Shown here piece after piece: positions 1-7,045 of a stretch of DNA of 22,775 nucleotides. The notes under the pieces were generated by a model, which saw nothing but the letters and a program-made list of their open reading frames with translations, searched no databases and was not told the DNA's origin. A program made the position numbers and the translations under genes. Within the stretch, counting starts at the first letter, position 1; the number at the start of each line of letters is the position of its first letter. The stretch covers positions 1 to 22,775 of IMG/VR virus record IMGVR_UViG_3300031784_000206. The stretch is one strand, 5' to 3'. The stretch comes from a virus.

Positions 1-4
1 TAAA

Positions 5-1339
5 ATGGTCGATACTCCAAAAAATGTAGCTTACTATCCACAAAGTGCCAGCGTAGATGAATTAAGAATATTTGCATCAACTGGTGAATTTGATGTAACT
101 GAGCTTTTAACAGAACTGTCTTTTTTCGAAGACATGTATAGTTTTGTCATTTCTGGATATGTAATATTGCGTGACGGTGTTGGACTAGTAGAAAAGTTAC
201 AACTATCAGGCAAGGAAGAAATTCAAATTAGTTTTGGATCCACAAAAGGTGGATCGGAAAACGTTAATAAGTTACCTGGTAATCTGAAGAAGTATCAAAT
301 CTATTCAATACCAGATAGAAAACCAGTTGGAAACCAAAACAGTGAGTTTATAAAAATATACTTCTGTTCAAAAGAATTATTTGACTCTGAACAAATAAAG
401 GTGGTAAAATCTTATAAAGGTAAGGCAATACATCAAATCGTAACTGACATTCTTTTAACGCAATTGAAAGTTGATCCGAAAAGAATAGATACACAAAACT
501 TTGAAAAAACAACTGGTGTTTATGATTTTATAATTCCAACACTGCGACCATTTGAAGCAATAAGTTGGTTGTGTACATATGCAAAACCAGCTAAGACTGG
601 TGATCAACGTGCGGATATGCTGTTTTTTGAAACAAAAGATGGATTTCAATTTAGGTCAATCGCCAGTATATACAAAGATCGACCATATAAAACATATACA
701 TATAATGTAAAAAACATTGAAAGTCAAACTCCTGAACAAAAAGTGACTTCTGTACTAGATTATCAATTCGTCAAAGACTTTGATAGTTTGAATGAGATAA
801 ACTCCGGCACTTTTGTGAACAGAGTAATGGCTTTTGATCCTTTGAATAGAACAATTAATTATAAAGATTATGATTATACAAAAAACATTACCTCAAGGCT
901 CAATAAGAGTTCACCAACAGATGCATCAGAATATCCAAAAGAATTTGCGAGTGGTGCTCTAAAATTGGTTGTTTCAAATTCAAATCAAAAGTTGAAACCA
1001 ACATTTCAGAATTTGAATCCTTCTCAAAAGAACCTTACACCGGATGCTTTTATTCAAGAAACTGTACAAAATAGAACTGCTCAGTTGGCTTTGGCTAATT
1101 ATACAATTTTAAAGATTAGAGTTCCAGGTGATACTGGTTTGACAGCGGGATCAATAATAAATCTCAATCTGCCAGCTCTAGATTATCGAAATGGTAGAAA
1201 AGAATTGGATAAGTTTTATTCTGGTAAATATTTGGTGACAGCTGTCAGACACATATTACAATCTCAAGGTGTGTTTCAAACTGTTTTAGAAATAACTAAA
1301 GATAGTTCCCAAGCTGCGTATATTGATTTAAGTAAATAA
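5..1339 (+). CDS. gp27: Baseplate hub protein, T4 gp27-like
   Basis: This is probably the central baseplate hub protein, which in T4 forms a trimeric ring joining the tail tube to the gp5 spike. It is 444 aa; T4 gp27 is 391 aa. The N-terminal part (about residues 20-75) has the pattern typical of myovirus hub proteins: a beta-rich stretch reading ELSFFEDMYSFVISGYVIL followed by LVEKLQLSGKEEIQISFG. A middle domain (about 130-220) contains VYDFIIPTLRPFEAISWLC, also hub-like. The C-terminal part (about 360-440) is beta-rich and carries GDTGLTAGSIINLNLP, resembling hub proteins that bind an OB-fold partner. The gene directly downstream encodes the gp5-type OB-fold, as expected for a hub. The ATG follows an in-window TAA (1-3) by one base, so the start is likely real. 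No lysozyme or protease motif is visible. The assignment rests on pattern similarity and gene order. Confidence 0.72.
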   Translation: MVDTPKNVAYYPQSASVDELRIFASTGEFDVTELLTELSFFEDMYSFVISGYVILRDGVGLVEKLQLSGKEEIQISFGSTKGGSENVNKLPGNLKKYQIYSIPDRKPVGNQNSEFIKIYFCSKELFDSEQIKVVKSYKGKAIHQIVTDILLTQLKVDPKRIDTQNFEKTTGVYDFIIPTLRPFEAISWLCTYAKPAKTGDQRADMLFFETKDGFQFRSIASIYKDRPYKTYTYNVKNIESQTPEQKVTSVLDYQFVKDFDSLNEINSGTFVNRVMAFDPLNRTINYKDYDYTKNITSRLNKSSPTDASEYPKEFASGALKLVVSNSNQKLKPTFQNLNPSQKNLTPDAFIQETVQNRTAQLALANYTILKIRVPGDTGLTAGSIINLNLPALDYRNGRKELDKFYSGKYLVTAVRHILQSQGVFQTVLEITKDSSQAAYIDLSK

Positions 1340-1354
1340 TGGAGTAAAATTGCA

Positions 1355-1705
1355 ATGTCGAATTTCTTAGGTAAAGACGGATTAATTTGGTGGGTTGGAA
1401 CTGTAGCAAACAGAATGGATCCTCTTGGTTTGGGTCGTTGCCAAGTTCGAATTTTTGGTTGGCATTATGATGGCAGCAAAGATTCACAGCAGAAGATACC
1501 AGTATCTGATTTGCCTTGGGCTATGCCAATACTACCGTGTAATAACACCAAAACCTTTTCTTCTCCTGAACTGGATGATTGGGTAGTTGGATTCTTCTTT
1601 GATGGGCTAGCTGGGCAGTTTCCTATAATGTTTGGTGTTATTCCCGGTTTCTTACCCACAGCAGAGGATAAGAAAATTGATGGAAATGATTATAATTGGA
1701 TCTGA
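1355..1705 (+). CDS. gp5: gp5-type baseplate hub OB-fold protein (no lysozyme domain)
   Basis: At 116 aa this corresponds only to the N-terminal OB-fold of T4 gp5, the spike component that docks on the gp27 ring. Residues 12-37 contain WWVGTVANRMDPLGLGR then VRIFGWH, closely matching the T4 gp5 start (WFVGVVEDRMDPLKLGR then VRVVGLH). LPWAMPILP (about 53-61) matches the T4 LPWMSVIQP segment, and FFFDG...PIMFGVIPG completes the barrel. T4 gp5 is 575 aa, with lysozyme and triple beta-helix domains after the OB-fold. Here the gene stops after the OB-fold, and the beta-helix part lies two genes downstream (2628-3623). A GGAG lies about 10 bases before the ATG, and the next gene begins 7 bases after the stop. 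The short length is not a window-edge effect: both the stop and the next gene start are clean. Confidence 0.85.
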   Translation: MSNFLGKDGLIWWVGTVANRMDPLGLGRCQVRIFGWHYDGSKDSQQKIPVSDLPWAMPILPCNNTKTFSSPELDDWVVGFFFDGLAGQFPIMFGVIPGFLPTAEDKKIDGNDYNWI

Positions 1706-1712
1706 GGTATAA

Positions 1713-2621
1713 ATGGCAACAGAACAAAAACCAACAACAGTAAATCTCGGCGGCTTCGATTTTATAAACTTCAAAATCACCGAAAGTTTTCCACCAAATT
1801 CAGTATTCTCAAGTGTATTTGCAAAGCCTGGTGTACAAACTACACCAGGTTTGGCCAGGGGTTATGTTACGGGATCAGCAATCGACTTTATGAACCAAAG
1901 ATTAACACACGTTTGTGATTTCAGATTTATCTTCAATATTGATATTTTTGCATCTTTAGGTTTGGTGAATCCAATTGCTGCGATACAACGTGCAATTCGT
2001 AATGCAAAGTTAAAAGCTGCAAATCGTATGAGAGATTTATTGCAGAAAGCTATTGAAGTTGTTAAAAAAATAATGGCATCAATAACTGCGGCATTAAATT
2101 TAGATGCTACGGGTCAAATTTCTTTAATTGTTGATGTGGCCAAAGATACGATTATAAGAGTAAATCAAGCAATTCAAGATATTGCTGATGCAATCGAGAG
2201 CGTTTTAGAGTGGGTATTCTTTGCACAACAAATCATTGAGTTGATAAATTGGATTAAAAGTTTACCAGAAAAAATCAAAAATTTATTGTTAGCTTGTATT
2301 GCAAACTTTACCAGTTCACTTAAACAAGCAGTTGAAAGCATACAGTCTATTCCCGGTCAAATTCAAAATGCAACAGTCGGGCAAGCAAGATTAATTGCTG
2401 AACAATTTGTTGGTGCAGTTAAAGAAGTAGAAGGTGCTGCGAAATTAGAATTGAACAATGAAACACAAAACTATCCTCCAGAACTTTTGTCCCTAATAAC
2501 CGATCCAACAGAAGACGGTGCGAATAATTTGATATCATATATAAATCAAAATACACCAAATGCAAATGCTGCGTTCGCGAATACGACCGGAGCATTAATG
2601 GAAAAAGCTTCTTCACCTTAA
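1713..2621 (+). CDS. Uncharacterised helical structural protein between the spike genes
   Basis: I do not recognise this 302-aa protein. The first 80 residues look mixed or beta-rich (LGGFDFINFKITESFPP). Residues about 85-245 are almost entirely predicted helix, with Ala/Ile/Leu/Lys-rich amphipathic runs such as AIQRAIRNAKLKAANRMRDL and the aromatic, hydrophobic EWVFFAQQIIELINWIK (about 166-182). The C-terminal 50 residues are polar with NANAAFANTTGALMEKA. There is no signal peptide and no hydrophobic run convincing enough for a membrane segment. A GAGG formed over the previous stop (1704-1707) is a good ribosome site for the ATG at 1713. It lies between the OB-fold and beta-helix halves of the spike, with 6 bases to the next gene, so a hub, spike or assembly role is likely. 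The specific job is unknown. Confidence 0.8.
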   Translation: MATEQKPTTVNLGGFDFINFKITESFPPNSVFSSVFAKPGVQTTPGLARGYVTGSAIDFMNQRLTHVCDFRFIFNIDIFASLGLVNPIAAIQRAIRNAKLKAANRMRDLLQKAIEVVKKIMASITAALNLDATGQISLIVDVAKDTIIRVNQAIQDIADAIESVLEWVFFAQQIIELINWIKSLPEKIKNLLLACIANFTSSLKQAVESIQSIPGQIQNATVGQARLIAEQFVGAVKEVEGAAKLELNNETQNYPPELLSLITDPTEDGANNLISYINQNTPNANAAFANTTGALMEKASSP

Positions 2622-2627
2622 TAAATT

Positions 2628-3623
2628 ATGGCAACATCAACAACACAAACACTGGAAGATGGTACAACCATACAATTTTTCGATGACGGTTCAACATTGG
2701 TGACCGACAATGAAGGAAATGTAAGTTCTTCACCGGCACCTAGTACCTCTTCACCCACAGAAAAACCAAAAGGTGTCCTTGCATGGACAGAACCAGAATC
2801 TGCTGCAAATAGTGATTATCAACCCGTATACCCATACAATACTATAACGCAGACAAAGGGTGGGCATTCATTCGAAATGGATGATACTCCAACAAGAGAA
2901 CGAATTCGCCTGCAACACAAATCTGGAACATTCACCGAGATACATCCAAACGGTGATGAAGTACACAAGATAATTAGAGATGGTTACCATATCGTATTAG
3001 GTGATCACAACATATCCATCGGTGTTGATGATGGACAATTAGCTAAAAAATTGAATATCACAGTTAATGGTGATGCATATTTCTATGTAAAAGGCAATAA
3101 AGTTGAACAGATTGACGGTAGTGTTGAACAGTATATTAAAGGCGATTATACGCAAACCGTACAAGGTATACACACAGTAACATCTTTCGGTAATATGAAG
3201 ATTAATGCGGGTTCTAATCCTGGGCTTGTTCCTGGGTTACAAAGTAAATTGACAATCAAAACATCTCTAGTAAACGTGAGTGGTGATCTTCAGGTTGAGC
3301 AAGCTTTATCCGGTGGTTATATTTTTTCTAAAGGAAGAGTGGATGCGTTTTTAGGTGTTGCTGCTGGACCATATGGTTTTCATTCTTTACTTGGTGGTAT
3401 TTCTATTGGGCTTCCAACACCAGCAATACCCGGTACTATAGTGTGTTCTGGACCAATAACCTCTTTTTCTAGTGTGTCTGCACCACTTGGAACTTATGGT
3501 ATCTCCTCTTCTTTACTGGGATTTGATGTGATCAATACATTAATAAGAAAACTTCACATACACATTTCAGGGAAACCAGGTACACCAACTTCGACATCAC
3601 CATCTAAAGAATTGAAAGCATAA
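2628..3623 (+). CDS. Beta-helix tail spike tip protein (gp5 C-terminal / VgrG-like)
   Basis: This 331-aa protein probably forms the membrane-piercing needle below the hub. Residues about 80-125 read HSFEMDDTPTRERIRLQHKS then GTFTEIHPNGDEV. This is the signature seen where gp5 and VgrG proteins enter the triple-stranded beta-helix (DTPG.ERI.L.H.SG...EI..DG). It continues with short strand repeats such as NITVNGDAYFYVKGNKVEQI and YIKGDYTQTVQGIHTVTSFG, as expected for an intertwined beta-prism. After a Gly/Pro/Ser-rich part (about 240-300) it ends in LHIHISGKPGTPTSTSPS, with H310 and H312 forming an HxH. Related spikes of P2 and Mu bind an iron ion at their apex through an HxH near the C-terminus. 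No OB-fold or lysozyme domain is present; the OB-fold is encoded at 1355-1705. The N-terminus has DGTTIQFFDDGSTLVTDNEG, a possible extra strand pair. Confidence 0.78.
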   Translation: MATSTTQTLEDGTTIQFFDDGSTLVTDNEGNVSSSPAPSTSSPTEKPKGVLAWTEPESAANSDYQPVYPYNTITQTKGGHSFEMDDTPTRERIRLQHKSGTFTEIHPNGDEVHKIIRDGYHIVLGDHNISIGVDDGQLAKKLNITVNGDAYFYVKGNKVEQIDGSVEQYIKGDYTQTVQGIHTVTSFGNMKINAGSNPGLVPGLQSKLTIKTSLVNVSGDLQVEQALSGGYIFSKGRVDAFLGVAAGPYGFHSLLGGISIGLPTPAIPGTIVCSGPITSFSSVSAPLGTYGISSSLLGFDVINTLIRKLHIHISGKPGTPTSTSPSKELKA

Positions 3624-3635
3624 AGGAAATATATT

Positions 3636-4481
3636 ATGGCTGGAGTATACGCTTTACTAGGATTCGATACAACTGATCCAATAGCTAATGGTGCTGTTGA
3701 GCAATTGAGCCCATCGGTTCAGACACAAATGAAAATGATGCCACAGTTATTACAACCATGGCAAGAAGCCGATTTAATATCGGATGAAGTTGAAGATTAT
3801 TATCTGAATCCTGTATCAAATACAATCAATGTTATCTGGTCAACATCAAACACAGTTACAAATCTATCATTTTCAAATGTTATCACAGGTACGATAAATG
3901 TAACATTCAGTAATCCTGGTGTTTCCAGTATTATGGATCCTGCACTCATGGTTGTAAGAGATATATCACAAAACATTGCAGGCAGTTTTATGATACACAC
4001 AGACAGAATATCGAATGTGGTACCATTAGATGTTGATATTGCTTCACCACATTATGAAACTGCAATTGGTTATGGTAAAATTATCATGTATATTGTCAAT
4101 CAAACTGATGATATACAGAACAACTCACCCATGATTGGTAGTTTTTCCAGTCTTTTTGTTGCGGATACGTTGTCCGATTACTCAAATACCTTCGTTTCAA
4201 TAACAAATGTCTATTTGGGTTCATTTGTTGGCAACGTTTCATCATTCAGTTTAACGGATGCTAATGAATTTGCAAATGCTGCAAATCAAGTTTCAAACAC
4301 AATGACGACATATAGACAGAAAGACTTTGATTTCTTTGCAAATTCACAAATGATTGTGGATAGGTATAATAAGGTTAGTGAATTCAATAGGATTGGTCAA
4401 ACAGAACTATTCCTCATTAATGATTACATCGGAACACCAAATCTGAAGAACAATTTGGCAAATACTGTTAACCCATCCTAA
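3636..4481 (+). CDS. Uncharacterised structural protein upstream of gp25
   Basis: I do not recognise this 281-aa protein. It starts MAGVYALLGFDTTDPIANGA, has a Met/Gln-rich stretch (about 25-42, QTQMKMMPQLLQPW), then a beta-rich middle of alternating Val/Ile/Ser/Thr/Asn (about 60-205, e.g. NVITGTINVTFSNPGVSSIM). It ends in a helical, polar tail containing DANEFANAANQVSNTMTTYRQKDFDFFANSQMIVDRYN. There are no cysteines, no signal peptide and no membrane segment. The start is well supported by AGGAAA about 8 bases upstream and by the preceding stop at 3621-3623. It closes the hub/spike group: the next gene follows only after the first sizeable intergenic region. By position it may be a hub accessory, tube-baseplate junction or wedge protein, but nothing in the sequence fixes this. 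Confidence 0.78.
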   Translation: MAGVYALLGFDTTDPIANGAVEQLSPSVQTQMKMMPQLLQPWQEADLISDEVEDYYLNPVSNTINVIWSTSNTVTNLSFSNVITGTINVTFSNPGVSSIMDPALMVVRDISQNIAGSFMIHTDRISNVVPLDVDIASPHYETAIGYGKIIMYIVNQTDDIQNNSPMIGSFSSLFVADTLSDYSNTFVSITNVYLGSFVGNVSSFSLTDANEFANAANQVSNTMTTYRQKDFDFFANSQMIVDRYNKVSEFNRIGQTELFLINDYIGTPNLKNNLANTVNPS

Positions 4482-4482
4482 A

Positions 4483-4518
4483 ATTTTGAAATTTTTCGTT
4501 CCGGCCCAAGAATTTTCT
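4483..4518 (+). promoter_or_regulatory. Conserved intergenic motif, copy 1 (core CGTTCCGGCCC)
   Basis: This sits just after the stop of the 281-aa gene. It matches 22731-22766 at about 27 of 36 positions without gaps, including an identical 11-base core at 4497-4507 and GAAAT at 4488-4492. The core is seen nowhere else in the window. In this copy GAAATTTTT (4488-4496) can pair with AAGAATTTTC (4508-4517) with one bulge and one G-T pair, leaving the 11-base core as the loop. That pairing is not kept in the second copy. Function is unknown: a terminator or RNA-processing site, a promoter element, or a protein-binding site are all possible. Confidence 0.55.
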
Positions 4519-4560
4519 CCGACGATATCAAAAGTCCAAAAAAGCGATTTACTTTTCGCA

Positions 4561-4568
4561 CATAAATA
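4561..4568 (+). promoter_or_regulatory. Possible T4-type late promoter element CATAAATA
   Basis: CATAAATA matches the NATAAATA consensus used for late promoters of T4-like cyanophages (T4 itself uses TATAAATA). It is 4 bases before the gp25 ATG, so a start site about 10 bases downstream of the element would fall inside the gene. The same string also occurs by chance inside coding regions (9490-9497 and 12455-12462). Support is therefore weak. Confidence 0.2.
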
Positions 4569-4572
4569 AAAG

Positions 4573-4968
4573 ATGGCACAAACACTAAACAAACTATATT
4601 CGGACATAGACTTCACCTTCACCAGAGTACCGGTGACAGGTGATGTTGCCGTTAGTTATGATTTTCAGGCTGTCACACGTTCCGTCAGAAATTTATTACA
4701 AACAAATAACTACGATAGACCTTTCAATCCTGATCTAGGTTCACAATTGAACGCATTATTGTTTGAACCTATGAGCCCTTTGACGGAAAACAGTATAGAA
4801 AATGAAATTGCTCAGATGATCCAGGCATATGAACCTAGAGTAATTTTGCAAAAAGTGAATGTGGAAGCAAATGATGCTCAAAATGCCTACAATGTGACAA
4901 TAAGTTTTTTCCTACAGAATGCTACCACACCAACATCAATAACAATCCTTTTAGAGAGAAACCGATAA
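4573..4968 (+). CDS. gp25: Baseplate wedge protein gp25
   Basis: This is a gp25-family protein, part of the wedge core that contacts gp6 and gp53 and helps start sheath assembly in T4. At 131 aa it is nearly the length of T4 gp25 (132 aa). The family hallmarks are visible: NYDRPFNPDLGSQLNALLFEP (residues 46-66), the helix ENSIENEIAQMIQAYEPRV (72-90) containing the invariant EPR (87-89), and the closing strands VNVEANDAQNAYNVTISFFL. The start is set by the ATG at 4573 after the intergenic region; the upstream sequence (AAAAG) is only a weak ribosome site. The stop codon is directly followed by the ATG of gp6 with no spacing, and gp25 next to gp6 is the conserved order in T4-like marine phages. 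Confidence 0.92.
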   Translation: MAQTLNKLYSDIDFTFTRVPVTGDVAVSYDFQAVTRSVRNLLQTNNYDRPFNPDLGSQLNALLFEPMSPLTENSIENEIAQMIQAYEPRVILQKVNVEANDAQNAYNVTISFFLQNATTPTSITILLERNR

Positions 4969-7044
4969 ATGGCTGGAGCAAATAGCAATATTCAGATAAC
5001 AGACTTGGATTTTAATGATATTAAAACCAATCTGAGGAACTTCTTAAAGTCACAAAATGCTTTAAAAGACTACAACTTTGAAGGTTCAGCACTCTCTGTA
5101 CTATTAGACATTCTTTCATATAATACGCAATACAATGCATATTATTTGAACATGGTTGCAAATGAGATGTTCTTAGACTCTGCAATCCAGAGAGAATCTG
5201 TAGTTTCACTAGCAAAACTGTTAAATTACACACCAAAATCATCAATTGCACCTGAAGCCACCATCAATGTTCTTGTCAATCAGGTGACAGATGCATCACT
5301 AACATTACCAAAAAACACACCGTTCTTATCCGAAAACATCGATGGTGTCAACTATAGTTTTGTTACAACAGACTCTTCAACTGTTGCGGTTTCTGGGCAG
5401 CAAGCACTCTTTTCAAATGTAACAATAAAACAAGGTATTGTTGCATCGATATCATATGAAGTGGATTCTACGACAAATCCAACATATACCTTCTCTATTC
5501 CTGATGAGAACGTTGATACCACGACACTTTTGGTGTCTGTACAACAGTCTGTTTCAAATACCACATATGAAATCTTCACAAAAGCATCAGATGTTTTACT
5601 GTTAACAGGCGATTCGACAGTTTACTTCTTGCAAGAGAGTGTCAACGGTTTATATGAAATCAATTTTGGTGATGGTATATTAGGCAAAAAACTTGTTGAT
5701 GGTAACATCGTCAATCTAAGTTACTTGTCCACAAATGGTTCAGCCGCAGCTGGCGCAAATAGTTTCATCAACATGGATGCAATTGGAGGATTCTCCAACG
5801 TTGCTGTTACATCTGTACAGCCGGCATCCTTTGGGCAAGACAAAGAAACCATAGATTCTATAAAGTTTCAGGCACCAAAGTCTTTCTCTGCACAAAAACG
5901 TGCGGTGACCAAAGAAGACTACATCACAGCAATTCAACAGAATACTTTAGGTTATTCTTTCGATGCTGTCAACGTTTGGGGTGGGCAAGAAAATGATGTG
6001 CCAATTTATGGGCAAGTTTTCATTTCATTGAAACCAGCAGGCTCTTATAATCTAACACAATTACAGAAACAGAAATTGATTCAGGATGTAATTAGACCAA
6101 TTTCTATTCTAACAGTTTCTCCCACAATTGTGGACCCAGACTACAGTTACTTGCAACTGACTGTAAATGTACTATATGATCCAACCAAAACAAATTTAAC
6201 AGCTTCACAAATCAAAACAAATGTGAAGACTGCGATTACGAATTTGGCCGCAAGTCAGTTGAACACCTTCAACTCTACATTTAATATCACAAACTTTAAT
6301 AATGTGGTAAACAATGTCAGCCCATCAATCATTACAAACGAAATAAGTCTACAAGTACAGAAGAAATTCTTCCCAATTTTAACTGTACCAACAACATACA
6401 ATCTTTATTATGGAACACCACTCAAAAGAGGTATGTTCCAGAGTGGAATCAGCACATCACCATCATTGCAATTCAGAGATCCGGACAATCTAGTATCAAT
6501 TATTGGTGGCGTACAGATTGAAGAGGTGCCATCGTCAACAGGTGGTGTTGAATCGATTTCCATTATCAATCCGGGCTTTGGTTATCAGAGTGCACCAACA
6601 ATTGAAATTCTTGGTGACGGCGTTGGTGCAACAGCAGAGGCTGTAATTGCTGCCACTGGTTCATTGAAGTCGATCAATGTAACCAACAAAGGTTCTGGTT
6701 ACACAAGTGCGATTGTTAAGATTACACCAAAGTCAAATGATACTACAGGTCAATTGGCGGCCGCAACTGTAAATCTTGAAGGTCGTTATGGTACACTAAG
6801 ATCATTCTACAATAACAATGAGAACGTGAAGATCATATTGAATAGTTCTGTTGGTACTGTTGATTACAACTTGGGTGTGATCACACTAGAAAACTTCAAT
6901 CCCTATGGCGTACAGAATGATCTTGGTCAGCTGACAGTTTCTGCAAATCCAACAACATCGATTATTTCGTCAACTTATAATAGGATCATTACAGTAGATC
7001 CATTTGATCCGAATTCGATTATTGTTAACGTAAATACTAAGTAA
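4969..7044 (+). CDS. gp6: Baseplate wedge protein gp6
   Basis: gp6 forms the dimer that builds the inner ring of the baseplate wedge (the gpJ-type fold). This protein is 691 aa; T4 gp6 is 660. The N-terminal segment (about 5-95) carries NIQITDLDFNDIKTNLRNFL, FEGSALSVLLDILSYNTQYN and NEMFLDSAIQRESVVSLAK, which is the classic gp6/gpJ start. The middle has SFSAQKRAVTKEDYITAIQ (about 304-322), another family landmark, followed by YGQVFISLKP. Residues about 525-587 hold a Gly-rich repeat pair (INPGFGYQSAPTIEI and VTNKGSGYTSAIVKI) not expected in T4 gp6, probably an inserted module shared with three other proteins here. The C-terminus (RITVDP-type strands, NYNLGVITLENFNPYG) resumes a baseplate pattern. 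It starts directly at the gp25 stop and ends 1 base before the next ATG. Confidence 0.9.
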   Translation: MAGANSNIQITDLDFNDIKTNLRNFLKSQNALKDYNFEGSALSVLLDILSYNTQYNAYYLNMVANEMFLDSAIQRESVVSLAKLLNYTPKSSIAPEATINVLVNQVTDASLTLPKNTPFLSENIDGVNYSFVTTDSSTVAVSGQQALFSNVTIKQGIVASISYEVDSTTNPTYTFSIPDENVDTTTLLVSVQQSVSNTTYEIFTKASDVLLLTGDSTVYFLQESVNGLYEINFGDGILGKKLVDGNIVNLSYLSTNGSAAAGANSFINMDAIGGFSNVAVTSVQPASFGQDKETIDSIKFQAPKSFSAQKRAVTKEDYITAIQQNTLGYSFDAVNVWGGQENDVPIYGQVFISLKPAGSYNLTQLQKQKLIQDVIRPISILTVSPTIVDPDYSYLQLTVNVLYDPTKTNLTASQIKTNVKTAITNLAASQLNTFNSTFNITNFNNVVNNVSPSIITNEISLQVQKKFFPILTVPTTYNLYYGTPLKRGMFQSGISTSPSLQFRDPDNLVSIIGGVQIEEVPSSTGGVESISIINPGFGYQSAPTIEILGDGVGATAEAVIAATGSLKSINVTNKGSGYTSAIVKITPKSNDTTGQLAAATVNLEGRYGTLRSFYNNNENVKIILNSSVGTVDYNLGVITLENFNPYGVQNDLGQLTVSANPTTSIISSTYNRIITVDPFDPNSIIVNVNTK

Positions 7045-7045
7045 A

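Larger units (their letters stand above)
4482..4572 (+). other. Intergenic region before gp25
   Basis: This 91-base gap is the only sizeable complete intergenic region in the window. It holds the conserved motif at 4483-4518, a weak 4-bp GCGA/TCGC hairpin (4544-4547 with 4556-4559), an A-rich run (4538-4543), and CATAAATA at 4561-4568. No small ORF is supported. It separates the hub/spike genes from the wedge genes and is a plausible place for transcription to end, restart or be processed. Confidence 0.6.

Noticed and set aside
4544-4559. GCGA/TCGC hairpin as a rho-independent terminator
   Set aside because: The stem is only 4 bp with an 8-base loop and is not followed by a T-run.
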